A DNA stretch of 64,000 nt, taken from assembly GCA_032095175.1 (NCBI GenBank), contig DAMCZI010000020.1, forward strand, positions 27,497 to 91,496, given 5' to 3'. The notes beneath the pieces were generated by a model. That model was not told the origin of the DNA, did not search any database, and saw only the letters and a list, made by a program, of their open reading frames with translations. Source of the DNA: DAMCZI01 sp032095175 (GTDB lineage Bacteria; Bacillota; Clostridia; Clostridiales; Caloramatoraceae). How positions within the stretch are numbered: position 1 is the first letter of the stretch; each line of letters begins with the position of its first letter. This document shows, piece by piece, positions 1 through 7,569 of this stretch. A program made the translations under genes and the position numbers.

Positions 1-1
1 A

Positions 2-142
2 CCTTCCTTCACCCCTGCCCTTGTGGCCTCAATACAGTGCAGCGAAGCAGTAAAGGTACTCATAAACCGTGGAAATGTTATTAGAAATGCTGTTTTATTT
101 ATAGATCTGATAAACAATACCTTCAAAACAGTAAAGCTTTAG
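2..142 (+). CDS. C-terminal end of a ThiF/MoeB/HesA-family adenylyltransferase (5' end outside window)
   Basis: The open frame enters at base 2 and ends at the TAG at 140-142, giving 46 residues. They read PSFTPALVASIQCSEAVKVL, then a hydrophobic tail (AVLFIDLINN). A proline-alanine-hydrophobic stretch followed by (S/I)Q-x-x-EA(V/I)K-x-L is the usual last helix of ThiF/MoeB/HesA E1-like enzymes, which adenylate the C-terminus of sulfur-carrier proteins such as ThiS or MoaD. Only the tail is visible, so the nucleotide-binding and cysteine motifs cannot be checked. It is the only plus-strand gene I support, and it runs convergently towards the minus-strand gene that ends at 621. The family is inferred from a short segment. 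Confidence 0.6.
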   Translation, partial: PSFTPALVASIQCSEAVKVLINRGNVIRNAVLFIDLINNTFKTVKL

Positions 143-177
143 ATAAGAAAAAGGGACGACTAATTTAGCATGTATAT

Positions 178-287
178 ATTTTGCATAAATGATTTTGCAT
201 TTTTAAAAATTATTTATGCAAAATATTTTTCTAAATTCATATAACGCAATAAATACCTTAATTTATAATCTTTATTGCATTATATAT
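178..287. repeat. Family B double-hairpin repeat, copy 1 (degenerate)
   Basis: The first hairpin pairs ATTTTGCATAAAT with ATTTATGCAAAAT (178-228). The second pairs a CGCAATAAA-like arm with TTTATTGCATTA (about 242-284). Order and spacing match the better-conserved copies near 4.2, 55.0 and 61.9 kb. Confidence 0.55.
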
Positions 288-382
288 AGTTATATCACAC
301 TAAATAAATCATCCCCTTAAGGCGTATTAAAGAAAATAACAAGTCAAAGATTTTGAGAATATTTTGCATCAGACGAGGAAAT

Positions 383-415
383 GAAAGCTCAAGCTAGTTG
401 GGCTAACTTGAGCTT
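383..415. repeat. Perfect 11 bp stem hairpin inside the 273 bp element
   Basis: GAAAGCTCAAG at 383-393 pairs exactly with CTTGAGCTTTC at 405-415 around an 11-base loop. It could act as a terminator of the convergent genes, but it lacks a long T-tract on either strand. Confidence 0.5.
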
Positions 416-417
416 TC

Positions 418-534
418 TATATATGTTGCATTAAAATTCTTTACATTCCGCCTTTTCAAACAGCCCTGCTAAATTGGTTCGACTCTAGGATGTTTGAAAG
501 GGCGGAATGTAATAGAATTTTTGCAACATATATA
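418..534. repeat. Family A long hairpin repeat, copy 1
   Basis: This is a ~115 bp imperfect palindrome. The outer arms are TATATATGTTGCA and TGCAACATATATA, and the inner arms include CATTCCGCC paired with GGGCGGAATG and TTCAAACA paired with TGTTTGAA. The central loop has CAGCCCTGC and GGTTCGACTCTAGGATG, which recur in the other copies. It lies inside the 27 bp terminal-repeat element. Confidence 0.75.
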
Positions 535-620
535 CTGACAAGCATGACACAAAATAGACCAAAATATTGACTTGTTATTTTCTTTAATACGCCTAATATT
601 TTAAATTTTCAACATCCTTC

Positions 621-1769
621 TTATACTACCGATGGCTCTAGTACCAGTTCTCCTCTTTCAAATCTTCCGGCATCAAGCCTTGTAATATCTATGGATGTCT
701 CCTCCCCTAATATATACTGTGCCATAAGTATTCCTGTTATAGGCCCAAGCATAAATCCGTGTCCACTGAAGCCAACAGCCATATAATAGCCTTGAAGTCC
801 TGGATAGCCTCCAAGTATAGGCTGGCGATCAGGAGTCATATTATATAGTCCTGCCCACTGTCTTATTACCCTTAAATCCTTAAGAGGAGGCAAGAGAGAT
901 ACAGCTTTCTTTGACATAACCTCAAGGAAATCCCATGATGAACCCATTTCATAACCATGGGGTTCATTTGGATCACCATATCCCATTATGAAGCTTCCAT
1001 TTGGAGTCTGTTGTATATATAAATTAAGAGAAAATGACATAACCATAGGGCCAAGTACAGGATTAACAGGTTCTGTAACAAGTATCTGATGCCTTTCAGA
1101 ATAGTTTGGAATATCCACCCCTGCCATTTGGGCAATTACCTGAGAAAACCCTCCTGCTGCATTTATTACCCTGTTTGTTTCTATCTCTCCTTTGTTAGTT
1201 ACAACACCAACTACTCTTCCATTTTCAGTTTTTATACCTGTTACCTCTGTAAATGTATTTATCTCAACCCCAAGCCTTCTTGCAGCATTTGCAAATGCAT
1301 CAACAACAATGAATGGATTTGCGTGTCCATCCTTTTCACAGAAAGCTGCTGCAATAATCCCATCAGTATTCAAATATGGAACTATCTCTTTAGCCTCATC
1401 AGTTGTTATAAACTTTGAAGGTATTCCAAGGCTGTTTTGAAGGACTATGTTTTTTTTGAATTGATCAACCTCCTTTTCTGTGGTTGCTAAAAGAAGGTAT
1501 CCTCCCTGTTTAAACTCACAGTCTCCTTCATACCCAAGCTCCTCGTTTATATTCTCAAAAAACTCAATACTGGCCTTTGAAAGAAGACAATTCATCTTTG
1601 TTCCCCATTGGCACCTTACACCAGCGCCGCACCTTCCAGTAGAACCACTGGCAAGAAAGTTTCTTTCCAGCAAAACTACATCCTTTAATCCTCTTTTGGC
1701 AAGGTTATAGGCAATGGCTACCCCATTTATACCTCCACCAATAACTACTGCCTCAGCGTGTTTCTTCAT
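621..1769 (-). CDS. FAD-dependent oxidoreductase, DAO family (catalytic subunit of a multi-subunit amine/imino-acid dehydrogenase)
   Basis: The 382-residue protein starts with a dinucleotide-binding motif (VVIGGGINGVAIAYNLAKRG, residues 8-27). It goes on with an R-C-G-A-G-V-R-C stretch and ends with a second flavin-contact region (GFSGHGFMLGP) of the D-amino acid oxidase/sarcosine oxidase beta/HcnC family. Such enzymes oxidise a secondary amine or amino acid at FAD and pass electrons to partner subunits. I chose the ATG at 1769, preceded by AGGTGAAGAAG, over an upstream TTG at 1799. It overlaps the upstream [2Fe-2S] gene by 17 bases, so the two are co-translated. The substrate (proline, hydroxyproline, sarcosine, glycine or an opine) cannot be read from the sequence. 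Confidence 0.85.
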   Translation of the reverse strand: MKKHAEAVVIGGGINGVAIAYNLAKRGLKDVVLLERNFLASGSTGRCGAGVRCQWGTKMNCLLSKASIEFFENINEELGYEGDCEFKQGGYLLLATTEKEVDQFKKNIVLQNSLGIPSKFITTDEAKEIVPYLNTDGIIAAAFCEKDGHANPFIVVDAFANAARRLGVEINTFTEVTGIKTENGRVVGVVTNKGEIETNRVINAAGGFSQVIAQMAGVDIPNYSERHQILVTEPVNPVLGPMVMSFSLNLYIQQTPNGSFIMGYGDPNEPHGYEMGSSWDFLEVMSKKAVSLLPPLKDLRVIRQWAGLYNMTPDRQPILGGYPGLQGYYMAVGFSGHGFMLGPITGILMAQYILGEETSIDITRLDAGRFERGELVLEPSVV

Positions 1770-2040
1770 CTTCTTCACCTGCCTTTGAAATAAGTTCAAG
1801 CTTTATGTTCTTTGTTGGTGGCCTGAAAGTAGGCATTTCAACCTCTCCAGGTTTTATTCCTCTAGCCCTGGCAATTTCATTTATTATTAGGTTTGTACAG
1901 GTTTTCCCCCCACAGGGTCCCATTCCAAGACGACATATTCTTTTTATTTCATCTACGGTTTGAAATCCCTGATTGATTAATTTCCTTATTTCATCAAGGG
2001 TAACGTCACTGCATCTGCATATAATAGCCTTATCCTCCAT
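1753..2040 (-). CDS. BFD-like [2Fe-2S]-binding protein
   Basis: The 95-residue protein has the bacterioferritin-associated-ferredoxin arrangement: ICRCSDVT near residue 8 gives two cysteines, and CRLGMGPCGGKTC at about 36-48 gives the rest. The standard reading is a [2Fe-2S] cluster used as an electron-transfer subunit. In HcnABC-type and opine/proline dehydrogenases this domain is usually fused to the FAD/NAD subunit, but here it is a separate gene. It starts at an ATG behind GGGGTG, overlaps the end of the ferredoxin gene by 11 bases and the following oxidoreductase by 17. The electron-carrier role is inferred from the domain and context. Confidence 0.85.
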   Translation of the reverse strand: MEDKAIICRCSDVTLDEIRKLINQGFQTVDEIKRICRLGMGPCGGKTCTNLIINEIARARGIKPGEVEMPTFRPPTKNIKLELISKAGEEDEETR

Positions 2041-2572
2041 AGTAACACCCCATTTTAAAATTTCTTACCTCCATAACAAGTCCCCTATCAACCTCTAGCC
2101 ACACAACTGCAGTTTTGTTTTTGCCTTTTCCCCTTTGAACCTTAAAAACCTTTGCTTCTCCCATAGGTGCTCCCTCTCTATTAAGTGCTGTCACCATATC
2201 TCCTTCATTGGGAAGAGGGATAAATTCATAGGGAATTCTAATTATAGAACTTTCCCTTAATGAAATTTTGTCATTTTCTACTTCCCTTGAAACTGAGCTC
2301 TGTCTAAGATAATCCACTACAAATATCGCAAGACCAGGACAAGCTGTAATACATGTTCCACAGCCAATGCATTTATCATAGTCAAGAACAGGTACATTGT
2401 TTATATTATCCATGCCTCCTATTGCCTCGGTTGGGCAGCTTGTATAGCATGGATTACAAGGTATCTCTTGAAAGCATTCAATTACTGCCACTGGGCCACT
2501 TTTAAGCCTCTCTATTGGAGGAACAACATCCATCATATCCTCAATGTTAGGTACTCCCGTTTCTCTTAACAT
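2030..2572 (-). CDS. 4Fe-4S ferredoxin-type subunit
   Basis: This 180-residue protein has two ferredoxin-type cysteine clusters. One is around CNPCYTSCPTEAIGG near residues 39-53, and the other is CIGCGTCITACPG near residues 68-80. That suggests two [4Fe-4S] clusters. The C-terminal half has no cysteine motif except a single Cys near the end (KMGCYYGG). I chose the ATG at 2572, directly behind GGGGGTGAAAAG, and not the upstream ATG at 2617. It belongs with the flanking flavoprotein genes and probably links their FAD centre to a soluble acceptor. A family B repeat separates it from the gene transcribed before it. Confidence 0.85.
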   Translation of the reverse strand: MLRETGVPNIEDMMDVVPPIERLKSGPVAVIECFQEIPCNPCYTSCPTEAIGGMDNINNVPVLDYDKCIGCGTCITACPGLAIFVVDYLRQSSVSREVENDKISLRESSIIRIPYEFIPLPNEGDMVTALNREGAPMGEAKVFKVQRGKGKNKTAVVWLEVDRGLVMEVRNFKMGCYYGG

Positions 2573-2595
2573 CTTTTCACCCCCTAAACTATATG

Positions 2596-2703
2596 CTTCG
2601 CATAAATGATTCCACATTTCTTGTCTACAAGCTTTTATGCGAAATTATTTTCATTAATTATTAATAGCACACCACTCAACGTGTAATCCTTTGTGCCATT
2701 AAT
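2596..2703. repeat. Family B double-hairpin repeat, copy 2
   Basis: Hairpin 1 runs from TTCGCATAAATG (about 2597) to the arm TTTTATGCGAAA ending at 2644. Hairpin 2 pairs ATTAATAGCACA (2660-2671) with TGTGCCATTAAT (2692-2703). The second arm contains the stop codon of the gene ending at 2699, so the repeat and the coding sequence overlap. Confidence 0.7.
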
Positions 2704-3778
2704 ATATTTGGCAAAGGCCCTTCCTTATTTTTTCACCAGTTGGACCTGATCTTAGCATTTCAAGTTCCTCTAGCGCAGATAATCTCAAGGCTTCCGAGGA
2801 TTTTCCATCATATCCAAGACTAGCAGCAGCAGAGGCTCCTGCTAAGCGTCCTTCAACCATTGCAGCACTTGCCTCTTCAACTCCAGATATATCTCCTGCA
2901 ACATATACTCCCTTGATATTGGTTTCTAGATTTTCATTTCTTAGTGGAACATGACCTCCAAGCTCAGGTATGTATTTCATATCACAGCCAGCCTGCCATA
3001 GAAGCTCTGTTAAAGGAGTTAAGCCAACTGCTATGCATATAACATCAACATTTAAAACCTTCTCTGTGCCTGGAATCGGTCTCCATTTCTCATCCAATCT
3101 TGAAATTGTTGCTCTTTCAACAGAATCTCTTCCATGAGCAGCGAGAATAGTATGGGATGTTAGTATTGGTACTCCCATCCTTCTTATTTTTGATGCATGT
3201 ACAAGATAGCCTCCTATATTGGGAGCTGCCTCTATAATTGCCTTTACATTTACTCCTGCCTGCATCAGCTGATAGCTTACAATAAGTCCTATATTTCCCG
3301 ATCCAACCATAAGAACGTTTTTCCCTGGAAGCACACCATGTTCATTCATAAGTGTCTGAACTGCTCCTGCACCATAACCCCCTGGAAGATCATTATTATC
3401 AAATGCAAGAAATTTCTCAGCTGCTCCTGTTGATACTATAACCCTGTCAGCCTTTATCTTTATATACTCTTTTTCTTCTCTTTCAGCTGTTATAACCATA
3501 TCCTTATTGTAAAATCCCAGTGCAGTTGTGTTGTAAAGGAATTCAACATTAGGGTTGTCCTTTAATTTATCAATAAGTATTTCTGCTATATGAATTCCCC
3601 TTGTAGATGCATACTGCTTTTTAGAACCAAAGAATTTATGTGTCTGCTTTACAAGCTGTCCTCCCGCCCTTTTATTTCTATCAATTATAGTGACCTTTGC
3701 TCCAAGACTCGATGCTGCTATGGCAGCAGATAATCCAGCCGGACCTCCTCCTATAACTACAATTTCACTTCTCACCAT
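2699..3778 (-). CDS. NAD(P)/FAD-dependent oxidoreductase (HcnB / sarcosine-oxidase-alpha-like subunit)
   Basis: The 359-residue protein is a two-dinucleotide-fold flavoprotein. It has an N-terminal FAD motif (VVIGGGPAGLSAAIAASSLG), a central second Rossmann motif (VLMVGSGNIGLIVSYQL, about residue 155), and the C-terminal FAD-ribityl motif GVYVAGDISGVEEASAAMVEGR. The family moves electrons between FAD and a pyridine nucleotide or a partner subunit. It starts at the ATG at 3778 and overlaps the upstream [2Fe-2S] gene by seven bases. Its last codons are AT-rich repeat DNA (family B), so the natural C-terminus may have been altered by repeat insertion. The exact substrate of the complex is unknown. 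Confidence 0.85.
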   Translation of the reverse strand: MVRSEIVVIGGGPAGLSAAIAASSLGAKVTIIDRNKRAGGQLVKQTHKFFGSKKQYASTRGIHIAEILIDKLKDNPNVEFLYNTTALGFYNKDMVITAEREEKEYIKIKADRVIVSTGAAEKFLAFDNNDLPGGYGAGAVQTLMNEHGVLPGKNVLMVGSGNIGLIVSYQLMQAGVNVKAIIEAAPNIGGYLVHASKIRRMGVPILTSHTILAAHGRDSVERATISRLDEKWRPIPGTEKVLNVDVICIAVGLTPLTELLWQAGCDMKYIPELGGHVPLRNENLETNIKGVYVAGDISGVEEASAAMVEGRLAGASAAASLGYDGKSSEALRLSALEELEMLRSGPTGEKIRKGLCQIY

Positions 3779-4080
3779 TTTAAATCCCCTTTTCCTTTTT
3801 GAGTTTCAACCTTCATTCCTTCCCTGAGTTCTTCAATACACACCCTCACATTTGGTCTGTCATCCACAGTCATAAGGCAGGAAGAGCAGTTTCCTATAGC
3901 GCAGTAAAATCCTCTTGGCCTTCCATCTTCATGGCTGTGACCTAATACTCTTACCCCTGCTGCATGAAGGGCCGCAGCTATTGGCTCCCCTTCATATCCC
4001 TTTAATGTTTTCCCATCAAAGGTAAACTCCACTTCCCGTCCCCTCTCAAAATCGAGGATTGGATGTTCCTTAATCCTCAT
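3772..4080 (-). CDS. Small [2Fe-2S] ferredoxin-like subunit (HcnA-type, Fer2_4)
   Basis: The 102-residue protein contains FYCAIGNCSSCLMTVDDRPN followed by VRVC, the plant-type [2Fe-2S] spacing C-x4-C-x2-C-x11-C seen in HcnA and in the N-terminus of sarcosine oxidase alpha. It should carry one [2Fe-2S] cluster and pair with the FAD protein encoded immediately after it, with a seven-base overlap. It is the first gene of the five-gene module in transcription order. The ATG at 4080 is preceded by AGAGGTG. Confidence 0.85.
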   Translation of the reverse strand: MRIKEHPILDFERGREVEFTFDGKTLKGYEGEPIAAALHAAGVRVLGHSHEDGRPRGFYCAIGNCSSCLMTVDDRPNVRVCIEELREGMKVETQKGKGDLKW

Positions 4081-4205
4081 ACATTTTCACCTCTTTTAAA
4101 AGATTTTATATTTATGACCACATTTATGTATAACAGGCTTAATTAATATATATTTATTCTGATGGGATATATTACAGAGGATTTTATTAATAAAAGCAAC
4201 TATAT

Positions 4206-4315
4206 GTTTCGCATAAATGATTCTATACTGCTTAACCCTAAACATTTATGCAAAATCATATTCCTTGATTCATAAATCACAATGTACATTATTAAAAACC
4301 TTTATTGCAATTTAT
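4206..4315. repeat. Family B double-hairpin repeat, copy 3
   Basis: Hairpin 1 pairs TTTCGCATAAATG with CATTTATGCAAAA (4206-4254), with the shared loop text CTTAACCCTAAA. The linker ATCATATTCCTTGATT is conserved in other copies. Hairpin 2 is a looser CATAAAT...ATTTATG stem (4271-4315). Confidence 0.7.
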
Positions 4316-4503
4316 GTATAAATACACGAATTCTATATGTAGAGTAATTTTAGAATAGTGCATGATGTGAAATTTCAAGCTAATAGTGTTTGCCATATAT
4401 TTTAATTAACCGTCCCTGGTAATTTTTTGAATTATAATAATTTTAACTCAATTCTGCTTTATTTACAATTACTGTAATTGTTATTATTTTTTAACATTTG
4501 CCC

Positions 4504-4539
4504 AATAAAAAAATGGCGGAATTGAAATTCCACCATTTT
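4504..4539 (-). terminator. Rho-independent terminator after fchA
   Basis: On the minus strand AAAATGGTGGAATT pairs with AATTCCGCCATTTT, followed by a run of Ts. It lies 20 bases past the fchA stop and ends the hut transcript. Confidence 0.85.
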
Positions 4540-4559
4540 AAAATATTTCTTTAATACGC

Positions 4560-5201
4560 CTAAAGCTTTGAATTAACTATTGCTATTATCTTTTCCTTTT
4601 TAGCCTTTCCAGCCTCTACAAGCTCTTCGCATTCCTTGGATACTCTTTCAACAAACTCTGCATCCTTAATGCTTGAAAGGTTTATCTTAACGTTCATAAC
4701 AGCACCCTCAAGTCCTGTTAATGCACTCATGGCTCCAACGCCTGCATCTGATACCGCATTTGGATTTCCAATCTCTGCTGCTACCTCAAGAAGGTCAAAT
4801 ATCTTAACCGATTCCCTTGCAGTCTTAAGTGGAATCTCTGTTGCTCCCTTGTAGCCTTCCTGAATCTTATGGCTTCTTATCTTCTTTTCTTCATCTGTTT
4901 CCTTTGGAAGCTTGAATGCAGCCATCAATCCATTGAATGCAGTTGTATCTTCATCCATAAGGTTTAGGAATACATCCTTAAGCTTTTGAGCTGAAGCAAG
5001 TCCTTCGTCAATCAGCTTCTTCTTCTCATCATCGTATTCATTGTATAGCTTCTTTCCTACAGTAAGGCTGAAAACCATACTTGCAAGGGAAGCACCAATG
5101 GATGATGATAGTGCAGCAACTGAGCCGCCTCCTGGAGCTGGTGAATTTGAAGCAAGTTCACTGGTGAATTCTTCAATAGTCATCTTTTTCATTGAATCCA
5201 T
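4560..5201 (-). CDS. fchA: Formimidoyltetrahydrofolate cyclodeaminase
   Basis: The 213-residue protein belongs to the cyclodeaminase/cyclohydrolase family. Near its start it has SPAPGGGSVAALSSSIGASL, the conserved folate-binding segment. The enzyme converts 5-formimino-THF to 5,10-methenyl-THF and ammonia, the last step of histidine breakdown through formiminoglutamate. In many organisms it is fused to FtcD, but here it is a stand-alone gene as in other Clostridia. Its ribosome site AGGAGG overlaps the stop codon of the preceding hutI, with an 11-base gap, which implies translational coupling. A terminator follows directly. Confidence 0.92.
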   Translation of the reverse strand: MDSMKKMTIEEFTSELASNSPAPGGGSVAALSSSIGASLASMVFSLTVGKKLYNEYDDEKKKLIDEGLASAQKLKDVFLNLMDEDTTAFNGLMAAFKLPKETDEEKKIRSHKIQEGYKGATEIPLKTARESVKIFDLLEVAAEIGNPNAVSDAGVGAMSALTGLEGAVMNVKINLSSIKDAEFVERVSKECEELVEAGKAKKEKIIAIVNSKL

Positions 5202-5212
5202 ACTATAACCTC

Positions 5213-6463
5213 CTAATACTGCAATCTTCCATCTCTAACTACGAATCTTCCGTCCTTTATAACGTTTATTACATGATTTATTCCAAAATGATAAATCATA
5301 TAGTTTTCATTTGGAGCATCCATCATCAATATATCTGCCTTCTTGCCCTTTTCCAAGCTTCCAACAACATCCCCTCTGTTTACGGCATGGGCAGAGTTAA
5401 TTGTCATGGCGTTTATAACCTCCTGAGGAGTCATTCCCATTCCCATTGAAGCGAAGACCATGATTCCCTGGAGGGATTCAGTTGGGCATGTTCCTGGGTT
5501 GTAATCTGTAGCAAGTGCAACTGGAAGTCCCATATCTATCATCTTTCTTGCTCTTGCAAACTTTCCAAGCCTTAAATAGAAGGATGTTCCTGGTAGAAGA
5601 GTTGGTATTACTCCACCCTCCTTCATGGCTTCTATTCCTTCATCTGAGGCTGCAACAAGATGTTCTGCAGAAGCTGCATGAAGCTTTCCTGCAAGCTGTG
5701 CGCCGCCCATTGGTTCAATCTCATCTGCATGTATTTTGATTTTTAATCCAAGCTCTTTTCCCCTAAGAAGTATTCTTTCACTCTCCTCAAGTGAGAAAAC
5801 GCCCTCTTCACAGAAGCAGTCAATGAATTCAGCAAGATCATTTTCTGCAACATATGGGATTATCTTATCCATCATAAGATTTATGTATCCTTCAGTGTTT
5901 CCCTTATACTCCTCTGGTACTGCATGAGCTCCCATATAGGTTCTTACAATATCAACAGGGTGCTTTGCATCCTTTAAAACTTCAAGGCATTTAACCTCAT
6001 CAACAAAGTTTAGTCCATAGCCAGACTTTGCCTCAACGGTTGTTGTACCCCACATAAGCATTAAATCAAGGCTCTTTAAAAGCTTTTTAGTTAGATCCTC
6101 AAAGGATGCTGACCTTGTAGCTCTTACAGTGCTTAGTATTCCGCCGCCTGCTTTTAATATATCTATATAGGAAACTCCCTTAAGCTTCATTTCAAGCTCG
6201 TTTTCCCTTGAACCATAGTGAACAAGGTGTGTGTGTGGATCGACAAATCCTGGCATTACAACCCTGCCCTTGGCATCCTCAACCTGAGTATGCTTGTCAA
6301 CATATTCACTTCCATCACCATTTCCAAGTTCAAGTATAATTCCATTTTCAACAGCAATGAACCCATTTTCAATTATGCCAAGGTCCTGCATTTCTTCTCC
6401 ACGTTTTGGGCCATTAGACTTACAGGTCAATATTCTGGCATTTCTAATTAATATATCAGCCAC
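5213..6463 (-). CDS. hutI: Imidazolonepropionase
   Basis: The 416-residue amidohydrolase has the metal-binding motif DPHTHLVHYGSRENE near residue 75. Downstream are the conserved HADEIEPMGGAQLAG segment and ATDYNPGTCPTESLQ near residue 320. HutI hydrolyses imidazolone-5-propionate to N-formimino-L-glutamate. The start is a GTG at 6463 behind AGGAGTG. That ribosome site overlaps the ftcD stop codon, so the genes are translationally coupled. Length matches the family. Confidence 0.95.
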   Translation of the reverse strand: MADILIRNARILTCKSNGPKRGEEMQDLGIIENGFIAVENGIILELGNGDGSEYVDKHTQVEDAKGRVVMPGFVDPHTHLVHYGSRENELEMKLKGVSYIDILKAGGGILSTVRATRSASFEDLTKKLLKSLDLMLMWGTTTVEAKSGYGLNFVDEVKCLEVLKDAKHPVDIVRTYMGAHAVPEEYKGNTEGYINLMMDKIIPYVAENDLAEFIDCFCEEGVFSLEESERILLRGKELGLKIKIHADEIEPMGGAQLAGKLHAASAEHLVAASDEGIEAMKEGGVIPTLLPGTSFYLRLGKFARARKMIDMGLPVALATDYNPGTCPTESLQGIMVFASMGMGMTPQEVINAMTINSAHAVNRGDVVGSLEKGKKADILMMDAPNENYMIYHFGINHVINVIKDGRFVVRDGRLQY

Positions 6464-6473
6464 AATATCACTC

Positions 6474-7370
6474 CTATTCAGCTATTCTATTTTCAAGTAT
6501 TTGATCCATGCTGAAGTTTTCTATCTGAAGATAGTAATCAGCACAGTCGATTAATGCCTTCATTGGTACAAGTCCTATAACTTCACTGCCAACAACAGGT
6601 ACTCCGTATCTTTGAGCTTCCATCTTAACCATTTCAAATGCTCTGTAAACAGCAGTCTTTTCATAGTTTACAAGGTTCATTGAAACCTGAACAATGTTTC
6701 TATCCTCAAGCTTAACTCCCATAGCCTTAACGAATCTTAAGCCGCCACCTATGAATCTTACTGTCTTTGCAATCTTGTCTGCAACTTCAAAATTGTCAGT
6801 TCCAAGGTTTACGTTAAATGCAACAAGTGGAACTCTTGCAGAAACTGCTGTACATCCGCTCTTTGCGTTCATCTTCTGTGGACCATAATCTGGCTTCCAT
6901 TCTGGTTTATTTATCTTTTCGAAGAATCCTTCGTACTGTCCTTTTCTTACATCAGCTAGGTTTCTTCTTGCAGGAGTTGAAGCTGCATCCTCATATAGAT
7001 ATACAGGAATGTCAAGCTCTTCTCCTATTCTCTTTCCAACCTTGTTTGCCAGTTCAACACATTCATCCATTGTCATATCTTTAACAGGTATGAAAGGAAC
7101 AACATCTGTTGCACCCATTCTTGGATGTCCTCCCTGATGAACTGTCATATCTATTAGTTCAGCTGCCTTCTTTGCAAGGTTGAATACTGCAGTTGCAACT
7201 GCATCAGGATTTCCAACCAATGTAACAACTGTTCTGTTGTGGTCAGCGTCTGAAGAATAGTCTAAAAGCTTAACTCCATCAACAATTCTTACTTCCTGAA
7301 CTATTGCCTCAATAACCTCTTTGCTTCTACCTTCTGAAAAATTTGGTACACATTCAACTATTTTAGCCAT
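6474..7370 (-). CDS. ftcD: Glutamate formimidoyltransferase
   Basis: The 298-residue protein begins MAKIVECVPNFSEGR, the hallmark of formiminotransferases, and carries VVTLVGNPDAV and HQGGHPRMGATDVVPF. It transfers the formimino group of formiminoglutamate to tetrahydrofolate, releasing glutamate. Its length corresponds to the transferase half of the bifunctional animal enzyme, and the deaminase half is the separate fchA gene downstream. The ribosome site is AGGAGGT, six bases before the ATG. A family A hairpin sits between this gene and hutH. Confidence 0.95.
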   Translation of the reverse strand: MAKIVECVPNFSEGRSKEVIEAIVQEVRIVDGVKLLDYSSDADHNRTVVTLVGNPDAVATAVFNLAKKAAELIDMTVHQGGHPRMGATDVVPFIPVKDMTMDECVELANKVGKRIGEELDIPVYLYEDAASTPARRNLADVRKGQYEGFFEKINKPEWKPDYGPQKMNAKSGCTAVSARVPLVAFNVNLGTDNFEVADKIAKTVRFIGGGLRFVKAMGVKLEDRNIVQVSMNLVNYEKTAVYRAFEMVKMEAQRYGVPVVGSEVIGLVPMKALIDCADYYLQIENFSMDQILENRIAE

Positions 7371-7391
7371 TTATTTACCTCCTAAACTATG

Positions 7392-7508
7392 TATATATGC
7401 TGCATTAAAATTCTTACATTTTATTTTTATAAACAGCCCTGCTGCATTGGCTCGACTCTAAGATGTTTGTGAAGATGAAATGTAATAGAATTTTTGCAAC
7501 ATATATAT
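7392..7508. repeat. Family A long hairpin repeat, copy 2
   Basis: The outer arms are TATATATGCTGCATTAAAAT and the complementary GAATTTTTGCAACATATATA. The central part shares CAGCCCTGC and CTCGACTCTAAGATG with copy 1. The inner arm pairing is weaker here. It lies between hutH and ftcD, the place where a urocanase gene could be expected. Confidence 0.7.
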
Positions 7509-7518
7509 TTATATTCTT

Positions 7519-7554
7519 AAACCCCAAGCGGGTTTTAATTCCTGCTCGAGGTTT
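7519..7554 (-). terminator. Possible terminator or attenuating hairpin after hutH
   Basis: On the minus strand AAACCTCGAGC pairs with GCTTGGGGTTT with some G-T pairs. Only three Ts follow, so termination may be weak, and some read-through into ftcD is needed if the genes form one operon. Confidence 0.35.
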
Positions 7555-7569
7555 TATATACAAACAAAT

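Larger units (their letters stand above)
321..593. repeat. MITE-like 273 bp element with 27 bp perfect terminal inverted repeats
   Basis: The left end (321-347) begins GGCGTATTAAAGAAAATAAC, and the right end (567-593) is its exact reverse complement over 27 bases. There is no open reading frame inside, only two hairpins. The end motif AGGCGTATTAAA also occurs alone next to terminators at about 4547-4562 and 40209-40223. It resembles a non-autonomous transposable element, but I cannot name a matching transposase in the window. Confidence 0.6.
143..620. other. Gene-free stretch filled with palindromic repeats
   Basis: I see no gene in these 478 bases between two convergent genes. The stretch holds a family B double hairpin (178-287), a 273 bp element with 27 bp perfect terminal inverted repeats (321-593), and inside that element a small hairpin (383-415) and a family A hairpin (418-534). 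A degenerate REP-like GGGACGACTAAT lies near 153. Confidence 0.7.
4081..4559. other. Gene-free stretch with repeats and a terminator
   Basis: I see no gene in these 479 bases. They contain a family B repeat (4206-4315), a single REP-like TTAACCGTCCC (4407-4417), a strong minus-strand terminator (4504-4539), and a solo AGGCGTATTAAAGAAA motif directly after the fchA stop codon. The promoter of the flavoprotein module must lie here, but I could not pick one with confidence. Confidence 0.6.

Noticed and set aside
418..534. Possible tRNA or tRNA-derived element, because the family A loop contains GGTTCGACTCT, similar to a tRNA T-arm
   Set aside because: There is no acceptor stem, D-arm or anticodon arm in the right places; the sequence is part of one long hairpin.
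321..593. Complete insertion sequence
   Set aside because: The element has terminal inverted repeats but no transposase frame, so only a MITE-like label is justified.
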